6,068 bases of DNA from Desulfobacteraceae bacterium (lineage in GTDB: Bacteria; Desulfobacterota; Desulfobacteria; Desulfobacterales; Desulfobacteraceae): contig PIVQ01000465.1 in NCBI GenBank assembly GCA_003354055.1, forward strand, positions 1 to 6,068, in the 5' to 3' direction. A program made the position numbers and the translations under genes. The notes beneath the pieces are model-generated. The model saw only the letters and a list, made by a program, of their open reading frames with translations. It was not told the origin of the DNA and ran no database searches. This document shows, in pieces, positions 1-4,724 of this stretch (position 1 is the first letter of the stretch; every line of letters begins with the position of its first letter).

Positions 1-132
1 CGGTTCATTCAACAGCTTCTCGGACATGCCAGCCCCGAAACCACTGCCGTCTACACACACGTCAGTATCCTCAAACTGCAGGCGATCCACGCCGGAACGC
101 ATCCGGCGGAAATCGCGGCAAAAAAGACCTAA
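1..132 (+). CDS. Tyrosine recombinase/integrase, C-terminal fragment (5' end outside window)
   Basis: The open frame from base 1 to the TAA at 130-132 encodes 43 residues. They contain the end of a tyrosine recombinase catalytic domain: LLGHASPETTAVYTHV has the conserved LLGH histidine and the nucleophilic tyrosine of the T..YTHV motif. A short basic tail ending in AAKKT follows. In this family the tyrosine attacks DNA and forms a covalent 3'-phosphotyrosine intermediate during strand exchange. The tail does not look like an IntI integron integrase to me, and it differs from plain XerC/XerD tails. The N-terminal domain and the other catalytic residues lie upstream of the window, so I cannot say whether the gene is intact. 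It reads toward the toxin-like pair and could mark a mobile or integrated unit. Family call is firm; the specific role is not. Confidence 0.88.
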   Translation, partial: RFIQQLLGHASPETTAVYTHVSILKLQAIHAGTHPAEIAAKKT

Positions 133-171
133 CCGCTTTAAAGGGCCTCCGGCTTCCATTACTTTAGCTGC

Positions 172-888
172 ATGTTTACTGTGACGGAAAACCCGGTATT
201 AGACCGCTCTGAAGAAGAGCTGTATTCCGTCGTTCCGGGACGTCTGGCAAAAAACGATCCCCCCTCAGAAAACCGCCTCTGGAATTTTTCGGCGTTTACT
301 ACGGCCAGCACCGAGAATTTTTCGGTGCAAGTCTATGAAACTGCGCCGGTTGAAACAGGCTGCAGCTACGACACCGCATCGGGTCGTTCTATTCTCTTCT
401 TCGTCGATCCATACGGGCTGTGTGCGGACTCAATGTCTTCCTGGGATATGTATCAAAACTATCGAAATGATGGTGGTGATTTGACGTTGCAAGAAATGGG
501 ACTTCTGAATGACGTGCAGAATTACAGCACAACACGGGACAAACTATCCAAATTTGGAAATCAAATTTCGAACCATGCTGCACAACAGGCGGCTGTACTA
601 AATTCTGGCAGCCATGACCTTGATCTCAGATTTGAGCGGTCTTACCCTTATGAGAAACATAAGTTTGCTTTTGGCGATGCAACATTATCTGGTGATTTTC
701 AGGGGACAATAAATGTTAGAGAGGATGGGTCATTTTCATATTCAGGAGATGCCAACGTTCAGTTCTATGACAAATTTACAGACCCCTATGATACTTTTGA
801 TTGGGTCAAAGGCGAATGGAACCCAGACGGAACGCCCTACAACATCAATGGGTCGTGGAGCCAACCCTATTCTGGAGGTAATCCATGA
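172..888 (+). CDS. Orphan Rhs-type C-terminal tip, candidate toxin (238 aa)
   Basis: I do not recognise a named family over the full length. Residues 66-83 read YDTASGR directly joined to SILFFVDPYGL. YD..xGR and the (F)VDPYGL end-of-core peptide are hallmarks of Rhs/YD-repeat cores, normally separated by some 40 residues (RDP...N.Y.Y..N), which are missing here. After FVDPYGL comes a variable region of about 155 residues, where Rhs proteins carry their toxin. It has a helical, polar part (90-145) and a beta-rich, aromatic end: DGSFSYSG (185-192), DPYD (204-207) and DGTPYNINGSW (219-229). No signal peptide or membrane segment is seen. ATG 172 is the first usable start after the stop at 139-141, and no good Shine-Dalgarno precedes it, as expected for a displaced gene fragment. 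The stop overlaps the next start (ATGA), so the downstream protein is a natural immunity candidate. Toxin function is inference; a decayed Rhs remnant without activity is the main alternative. Confidence 0.6.
   Translation: MFTVTENPVLDRSEEELYSVVPGRLAKNDPPSENRLWNFSAFTTASTENFSVQVYETAPVETGCSYDTASGRSILFFVDPYGLCADSMSSWDMYQNYRNDGGDLTLQEMGLLNDVQNYSTTRDKLSKFGNQISNHAAQQAAVLNSGSHDLDLRFERSYPYEKHKFAFGDATLSGDFQGTINVREDGSFSYSGDANVQFYDKFTDPYDTFDWVKGEWNPDGTPYNINGSWSQPYSGGNP
874..878 (+). promoter_or_regulatory. Ribosome binding site for the 148-aa membrane protein
   Basis: GGAGG sits inside the end of the preceding gene, 6 bases before ATG 885. With the ATGA overlap this supports start choice and translational coupling of the candidate toxin/immunity pair. 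The upstream gene has no comparable site. Confidence 0.75.
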
Positions 889-1331
889 AACGCTTTCTGA
901 AAGTTGTTGTGGTTGGTTTTGCGGTAATTGGTTTTTTGTTTAGCTGCTTTGTCGTTGCTGTTGGCTGTGTCTATTTCAAGCATGCCTTCTTGTTCAAGGC
1001 ACAGGTTGTCGGTGATATGTATATTGTTCAGCAACCGTTTCGGTTTTCTTACGATCTTGTCTCTAAACAACATGGGATACGAATCAATGGTGCAGGAGCA
1101 TCCGGCTGGATGATTGTCGATAATTTCTTGTATGGTTCGGCAGAATCAAAGCCGGAATATTATGTCATTAACCTCCAGACATATAAGCATCTCCGCTTTG
1201 ACTCTCTGAGAGAGTTGAATAGCCATTTGTCTCAAGATGGTCTTCCTAGTTTGGATATGAGTCAGCAAGAAAATATTAGCGACCTGCTATATGGCCGAGG
1301 TCGAGATCGGCTTTATCCTCAATCGGATTAG
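885..1331 (+). CDS. Small membrane-anchored protein, candidate immunity protein (148 aa)
   Basis: No family recognised. The N-terminus is MKRFLK followed by an uninterrupted hydrophobic stretch at about residues 7-31 (VVVVGFAVIGFLFSCFVVAV and on). It is best read as one transmembrane anchor or uncleaved signal, placing about 115 soluble residues outside the cytoplasmic membrane. The soluble part is mixed, with aromatic residues and no catalytic motif that I can see (for example GDMYIVQQPFRFSYD and SKPEYYVINLQTYKHLRF). It starts within the stop codon of the toxin-like gene (ATGA) behind a clear GGAGG, so the two are translationally coupled. This size, order and topology suit an immunity protein that protects against a toxin acting at or outside the membrane; the colicin M immunity protein is also small and anchored with a periplasmic domain. 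Immunity is inferred from context only. It could also be an unrelated membrane protein. Confidence 0.6.
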   Translation: MKRFLKVVVVGFAVIGFLFSCFVVAVGCVYFKHAFLFKAQVVGDMYIVQQPFRFSYDLVSKQHGIRINGAGASGWMIVDNFLYGSAESKPEYYVINLQTYKHLRFDSLRELNSHLSQDGLPSLDMSQQENISDLLYGRGRDRLYPQSD

Positions 1332-1338
1332 CTGGGAG

Positions 1339-1352
1339 ACGGGTCAGCCCGT
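1339..1352 (+). terminator. Weak hairpin just after the candidate toxin/immunity operon
   Basis: ACGGG (1339-1343) pairs with CCCGT (1348-1352) across a 4-base loop, starting 8 bases after the stop of the membrane protein. It is followed by GATTTGTAGCATTTTCT, which is only moderately T-rich. A weak intrinsic terminator is possible from position and shape, but the 5-bp stem and poor T tract make it unsure. Confidence 0.25.
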
Positions 1353-1557
1353 GATTTGTAGCATTTTCTAATTCGGGGAGGGGTCAATCAACCAGTCCTT
1401 GAATAATGACATCCATTGAATTCGCCTTCTTTTTGAACAGCATTCGACTCGCTGCAACAGAGACGGCCCCGACACAATAGTGATCGAGGTCGTCACTGTT
1501 TTCCTCCTTCGCGAATACGCTACGGCGGACAAGCCGCTCGATCTTGAAGAGCGGGCC

Positions 1558-1593
1558 GCCTGTCTGCGTGCTACGCACAGGCAGGCCGCCTGC
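1558..1593. repeat. GC-rich double hairpin
   Basis: GCCTGT (1558-1563) pairs with ACAGGC (1577-1582), with GCGT/ACGC stacked inside behind a 2-base bulge. Immediately after, GCAGG (1581-1585) pairs with CCTGC (1589-1593). The two stems overlap slightly, so they would compete or form a cruciform-like structure. Role unknown; REP-like intergenic repeats look like this. Confidence 0.5.
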
Positions 1594-1643
1594 GGCAGGG
1601 AGAGCAGGACGTGCGGGAGCGCTTGGAATGTCTTCCTCTGGGA

Positions 1644-1701
1644 GTCAGACCGAGCATCGTGCATTAAAGATGACGCTTCGCTCACGATGCTTCGTTCTGA
1701 C
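1644..1701. repeat. Long imperfect inverted repeat
   Basis: GTCAGACCGAGCATCGTG (1644-1661) is complementary to CACGATGCTTCGTTCTGAC (1683-1701) except for one mismatch and one bulged base, leaving a 21-base loop. The stem is too long for an ordinary terminator and has no T tract. It fits a REP/MITE-like repeat. Confidence 0.65.
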
Positions 1702-1726
1702 CCCATTCGGAAGTCACCGGGAATCG

Positions 1727-1750
1727 TCGCATAATGAATTCATTATGCGA
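1727..1750. repeat. Perfect 24-bp palindrome
   Basis: TCGCATAATGAA is followed directly by its exact reverse complement TTCATTATGCGA, with no spacer. GGGAA (1719-1723) and TTCCC (1755-1759) on the outside are again complementary, so the dyad extends imperfectly to about 40 bp. A loopless dyad favours a dimeric protein site or a cruciform rather than an RNA hairpin. Function not known. Confidence 0.75.
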
Positions 1751-1822
1751 GCGCTTCCCTTTCCTGCGCAGCTCCCGCATGGCCTGCATTCCAAAATGGA
1801 GAAAGGGTCAGGCCGCCTAAAT

Positions 1823-1875
1823 TGTCAGCGGTCGGTTAAAATGCACCACCCCTAGTCGATTCAAAATGCACCACC
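1823..1875 (+). repeat. IS21 left terminal inverted repeat with two IstA-site repeats
   Basis: Begins TGTCAGCGGTCGG. Contains unit L1 (1831-1850) and unit L2 (1855-1875), both ending in AAAATGCACCACC. It mirrors the right end with 6 mismatches, four of them in the 5-base spacer between the units, which suggests that the units and not the spacer are under selection. These are the probable transposase binding sites. Confidence 0.92.
1837..1842 (+). promoter_or_regulatory. Candidate -10 box of an IS junction promoter
   Basis: TAAAAT (5 of 6 to TATAAT) begins 14 bases inside the left end. The outermost 6 bases of the right end, 4417-4422, are GTGACA (5 of 6 to TTGACA) and point outward. If the two ends abut with the 2-3 bp junction known for IS21 tandems or circles, the spacing becomes 16-17 bases, ideal for a sigma70 promoter driving istA. 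In the present linear form the -10 lacks this partner. Confidence 0.5.
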
Positions 1876-1936
1876 TTGAGGAGTAAATATGCTCTGATCT
1901 TTCGCTTTTATTAACAGCAATAATGAAAGCGGGAAT

Positions 1937-3448
1937 ATGAGCAATATCCTTGAGGGAAGTATGATTGAGACAATACGGGAGTTGGGCAAACGCGGATGGG
2001 GCATTCGGCGCATTACCAGAGAACTGAAAGTAAACCGCAGAACGGTTAGAAAGTATCTGGCGCAGGATTCAAACTGCACCATTTCGACCGCCGGGTCGGA
2101 TGAAGTGAATCAATCAAAGTGCACCATTCCGACCGCCGGAAGAAAAAGTCTGTGTGAGGTGCATGATGAGTATATCCGCAAGGGCCTCCTGTGCGGATTA
2201 ACTGCTCAGCGGATCTTTCAGGATCTGCAATTCGATAAAGCGTTTGAGGGCAGCTATGAGTCCGTGAAACGCTATGTCCGCAAGCTCTCGGAATGTGAAG
2301 ACGTGCCATTCCGCCGGATGGAGGTGTTGGCGGGAACGGAGTGTCAGGTGGATTACGGAACCGGGGCGTGGATCGTTGGCGAAGATGGGAAGCGGCGCAA
2401 GACCCACCTGTTCCGCATCGTGCTCAGCTGTAGTCGCAAGGCGTATTCGGAGGTGACGTTCACGCAGGAAACGGAGTGTTTTTTGCGTTCGCTTGAGAAT
2501 GCCTTCCGTTATTTTGGCGGGGTACCGGAAACCACCGTGATCGACAATCTGAAAGCGGGGGTGATTAAGGCCTGCGTGTATGACCCGGAGCTCAATCCAA
2601 AGCTTCGCGACTTCGCAAAACATTATGGAACCTGCATCCTGCCTTCGCGCGTGCGCACGCCGCGTCACAAGGGCAAAGTGGAGCGACAGGTTGGCTATGC
2701 TCAGGACAACGCCCTCAAGGGCCGTACGTTCAAGTCGCTGGCCGAACAGAATGCCCATCTGCGTAACTGGGAAACCAACGTGGCCGACAAGCGGATCCAT
2801 GGGACCACGCGCCGGCAGGTCCAGCAGATGTTCGAGGAGGAAAAGTCGCACCTGTCGGCTCTGCCGCCGGATCTGTTCCCGGCCTTCCAGGAAGGCCGCC
2901 GCAAGGTACACCGCGACGGGCATGTAGAAATCGCCAAAGCCTACTACTCCGTTGCGCCGGAATACACCCGCCGCGAGGTCTGGGTGCGTTATGACGGCCG
3001 CCTCGTCGAGATCTTCAACGATGCGATGGCGCGCATCTGCGTTCACGCACAGAAAGAACCTGGACAACGCAGCACCCGCAAAGAACACATCCCGCCCGAA
3101 AAGGTCGGCAACCCCGAACTCGGCAACGAATGGATGCTCCGGAACGCATGGAATATTGGCGATGCGGCTCATGCATGGGCCATCGCCATGCTCGCTGAAC
3201 GCGGCGTCCCCGGAACCCGCGTCCTCAATGGCCTGCTCTCCCTGCGTAAAAAGCATGCAACCCCCGCCATCAACAACGGATGTGCAAAAGCACTCGAAGC
3301 CCAGGAGTTCAGCCTAAAAGGGCTACGGAAACACATCGCCAACATCACCGAACAGCAAGAACACTTCACCTTCATCGAAGAGCATCCGCTCATTCGATCC
3401 ACCGCCGAATATGAACAAATCATCAACAGCAAAGGACTATTCCAATGA
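1937..3448 (+). CDS. istA: IS21-family transposase IstA (503 aa)
   Basis: DDE transposase that cuts and joins the IS ends, working with IstB. Residues ~10-45 form a helix-turn-helix (IRELGKRGWGIRRI..ELKVNRRTVRKYL). The catalytic core has D139 in QVDYG, D203 in TVIDNLKAG and E249 in HKGKVER, the IstA-type acidic triad at normal spacing. The C-terminal ~200 residues hold the usual beta-rich part (YYSVAPEYTRREVWVRYDGRLVEIF). Length is normal for the family. ATG 1937 has a weak GCGGGA close upstream; ATG 1961 (Met9) has GAGGGA 4 bases upstream and opens with the family-typical MIETIRELGKRG, so the true start could be Met9. Residues 46-68 repeat the motif S(N/K)CTI(S/P)TAG, encoded by two DNA copies of the terminal-repeat sequence. 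The stop overlaps the istB start. Confidence 0.96.
   Translation: MSNILEGSMIETIRELGKRGWGIRRITRELKVNRRTVRKYLAQDSNCTISTAGSDEVNQSKCTIPTAGRKSLCEVHDEYIRKGLLCGLTAQRIFQDLQFDKAFEGSYESVKRYVRKLSECEDVPFRRMEVLAGTECQVDYGTGAWIVGEDGKRRKTHLFRIVLSCSRKAYSEVTFTQETECFLRSLENAFRYFGGVPETTVIDNLKAGVIKACVYDPELNPKLRDFAKHYGTCILPSRVRTPRHKGKVERQVGYAQDNALKGRTFKSLAEQNAHLRNWETNVADKRIHGTTRRQVQQMFEEEKSHLSALPPDLFPAFQEGRRKVHRDGHVEIAKAYYSVAPEYTRREVWVRYDGRLVEIFNDAMARICVHAQKEPGQRSTRKEHIPPEKVGNPELGNEWMLRNAWNIGDAAHAWAIAMLAERGVPGTRVLNGLLSLRKKHATPAINNGCAKALEAQEFSLKGLRKHIANITEQQEHFTFIEEHPLIRSTAEYEQIINSKGLFQ
2066..2139 (+). repeat. Two internal copies of the IS terminal-repeat core within istA
   Basis: GATTCAAACTGCACCAT (2066-2082) matches the terminal unit GATTCAAAATGCACCAC at 15 of 17 positions, and CAATCAAAGTGCACCAT (2111-2127) matches it at 13 of 17. 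Both are in the same orientation as the left-end units and share a further TTCGACCGCCGG / TCCGACCGCCGG extension (to 2094 and 2139). The copies are 45 bp apart, a multiple of 3, so the reading frame is kept. They may be extra IstA binding sites. Confidence 0.75.
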
Positions 3449-4209
3449 ACACACACCTCGACGCCAACCTCAAACAGCTCCGGCTCCCCGGCATGCGCGA
3501 CAACCTCGCCATCCGACTGCAAGAAGCCCAGGCCGCACAACTCGGACATGAACAGTTCCTCGAACTGCTCATCCAAGACGAACTCGCCTTACGTAATGAC
3601 CGGAAAACCGCGCGCGCGCTCAAAGCCGCGCGCTTCATCAACCTCAAACCGCTCGACCGCTTCGACTGGCAGTTCAACCCCAACCTCGACCGCCGCCGCA
3701 TCCTCGAACTCGCCACCTGCGCGTTCATCCGGCAGCACACCGATCTGCTCATGATCGGCCCGCCCGGCACCGGCAAGACCCACCTCGCCCAAGGCCTCGG
3801 CTACGAAGCCATCAAACGCGGCCACACCGTACGCTACATCTCCATCTTCGACCTCGTACGCGAACTCATGGACGAAGAAGCCATCGCCGATGGCCGCCTG
3901 CTCGGCAAATACCTCAAACCCGACCTGCTCATCATCGACGACATGGGACTCAAACAGCTCCCCTCCCGAGCCGGCGAACACCTCTTCGAAGTCATCATGC
4001 GGCGCTACGAACTGCGCTCCACGCTCATGACAAGCAACCGGCCCATCGAAGACTGGGGGCATTTAATCGGCGACGTCCCCGCCGCCGGAGCCATCCTCGA
4101 CCGACTACTGCAAAGCGCCGAAGTCATCCCCTTCAAAGGGCGCAGCTACAGGTTGCGCCACGACAGCAACAAACCAGAAAAAGAAGCCGAGCCCGACATC
4201 CCGAGTTAA
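3445..4209 (+). CDS. istB: IS21-family transposition helper ATPase IstB (254 aa)
   Basis: AAA+ ATPase of the DnaC-like IstB family, which assembles on target DNA and stimulates IstA strand transfer. The N-terminal ~75 residues are the helical IstA-interacting part (LKQLRLPGMRDNLAIRLQEA). Walker A is GPPGTGKT at 105-112, Walker B LLIIDD at 161-166, a sensor-1 like TSN at 196-198, and a candidate arginine finger R220 in LDRLLQSAEV. Length is normal for IstB. It begins inside the istA stop codon (ATGA), so translation is probably coupled to istA. Its third codon positions are much richer in C than those of the flanking toxin-like and nuclease genes, in keeping with the foreign origin of the element. 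No strong terminator is visible downstream. Confidence 0.97.
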   Translation: MNTHLDANLKQLRLPGMRDNLAIRLQEAQAAQLGHEQFLELLIQDELALRNDRKTARALKAARFINLKPLDRFDWQFNPNLDRRRILELATCAFIRQHTDLLMIGPPGTGKTHLAQGLGYEAIKRGHTVRYISIFDLVRELMDEEAIADGRLLGKYLKPDLLIIDDMGLKQLPSRAGEHLFEVIMRRYELRSTLMTSNRPIEDWGHLIGDVPAAGAILDRLLQSAEVIPFKGRSYRLRHDSNKPEKEAEPDIPS

Positions 4210-4325
4210 TGTTGCGCTCCGCTTTCCGTTGAGCCCTCAAACCCATGCAGGCTACGCTTCGCTATGAAGAGGCTTTTAATGACGGGAAGTTCGGCTACAC
4301 GAAAAACAAACAGGAAGGGAAAAGG

Positions 4326-4724
4326 TCACTTGACCGCAGAGTTATTAGCAGCTAACAAAGAGCCTCTTGGGTGGTGCATTTTGAATCGACCACAAGTGGT
4401 GCATTTTAATCGACCGGTGACAGTATATGGTCTTATTAGTTCCCATGTAAAACTGTGAATGGTGGCTACATGAAATGAACTATCAAAATCAAGACGGGCT
4501 CTGATTTCATCACGGGCTGCATTCGTATAGGTAATGATGGCAACCCGTTGTCCACGCTTACGCAGCCGGTCGACATTTTCTTTCTTAAATTTCTCGAGAA
4601 CATCCACAAGGCTTCTGGTTTTCCCCGATCCGGCACCGGCAAAAAGAAAAAAGCTTTTTGGACTGTCGAGATCCAGACATTCAAAAATCTCGTCGTTAAC
4701 CGAATTTGGAGTCTGGTCACTCAT
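4326..4724 (-). pseudogene. UvrD/PcrA-type helicase (GajB-like), truncated by the IS after ~100 residues
   Basis: Superfamily 1A DNA helicase fragment. MSDQTPNSVNDEIFECLD leads to Walker A GAGSGKT (in FFLFAGAGSGKTRSLVDVL), motif Ia-like IITYTNAARDEIRARL and Ib-like VATIHSFTWELIRPY. The native part is 4724-4423. From 4422 the frame runs into the IS right end and adds about 32 IS-encoded residues (start VTGRLKCTTCGRFKMHHP) to a stop at 4326. The Walker B region, motifs III-VI and all of domain 2 are missing, so it cannot be a working helicase. It overlaps the upstream OLD-type nuclease gene by 8 nt and has a strong AAGGAGG. A nuclease followed by a UvrD-like helicase is the arrangement of Gabija systems (GajA-GajB) and of class 2 OLD loci. 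The remaining gene is not on the left side of the IS. Confidence 0.88.
4370..4422 (-). repeat. IS21 right terminal inverted repeat with two IstA-site repeats
   Basis: On the minus strand it starts TGTCACCGGTCGATT at 4422 and contains two units (4414-4396 and 4390-4370), each ending in TGCACCAC. It pairs with the left end at 47 of 53 positions. Its outer GTGACA doubles as a possible -35 box for a junction promoter. On the minus strand it is also translated as part of the tail fused to the broken helicase. Confidence 0.92.

Larger units (their letters stand above)
1332..1822. other. Gene-free, hairpin-rich intergenic stretch left of the IS
   Basis: About 490 bases without a convincing gene. 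Short open frames exist on both strands, but none shows a family motif or a start site consistent with its frame. On the minus strand a GTG at 1496 has AAGGAGG 7 bases upstream and opens a 43-codon frame to 1368; I could not recognise the product and list it as doubtful. The region is rich in inverted repeats (1558-1593, 1644-1701, 1727-1750, and CCCTTTC 1757-1763 against GAAAGGG 1801-1807). GGGGTCA near 1379 and TGACCCC near 1698 are inverted to each other, and GGCCGCCT occurs three times (1554, 1584, 1811). No UvrD helicase motif is present, so this stretch does not hold the missing half of the interrupted helicase. Confidence 0.6.
1823..4422 (+). mobile_element. IS21-family insertion sequence, complete, 2600 bp
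   Basis: The ends are inverted repeats of 53 bp (1823-1875 and 4370-4422) that match at 47 positions and begin TGTCA. Each end holds two copies of a ~20-bp unit ending in TGCACCAC, the multi-repeat end architecture known for the IS21 family. Inside are istA and istB in the family order, overlapping by ATGA. Both look full length with intact motifs, so the element may still be active. About 160 bases between istB and the right end carry no gene that I can support. The flanks, CCTAAAT on the left and GTATATG on the right, show no 4-8 bp target duplication, which is unusual for a simple insertion. The right end lies inside a UvrD-type helicase gene. Confidence 0.95.

Noticed and set aside
1..171. 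Integron integrase with an attI site before a cassette
   Set aside because: The recombinase tail does not resemble IntI, and the 39 bases between it and the next gene show no attC or attI-type core sites that I can recognise.
1368..1496. Small minus-strand gene starting GTG 1496 behind AAGGAGG
   Set aside because: The ribosome site is attractive, but the 42-residue product (SITIVSGPSLLQRVECCSKR...) matches nothing I know, and an overlapping frame through the same bases looks equally protein-like. Not enough to call a gene.
1823..1875. CRISPR-like short repeats with spacers
   Set aside because: The repeated TGCACCAC units occur only twice at each end, in inverted orientation between ends, with a 4-5 base spacer. 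They are IS21 terminal repeats.
2198..3256. 352-codon open frame on the minus strand
   Set aside because: It lies wholly antisense to istA, whose DDE motifs are intact, and its translation shows no family motif. It is a shadow of the GC-rich coding strand.
3589..4062. 157-codon minus-strand frame
   Set aside because: Antisense to istB; its low-complexity, Gly/Val/Glu-rich translation is the mirror of the skewed istB codons.
4417..4440. Outward promoter from the IS right end into flanking DNA
   Set aside because: GTGACA points outward, but no acceptable -10 box occurs 16-18 bases further on, and transcription would be antisense to the helicase remnant.
4264..4458. 64-codon plus-strand frame across the IS right end
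   Set aside because: It runs through the terminal inverted repeat into the helicase antisense strand, has no ribosome site and no recognisable motif.
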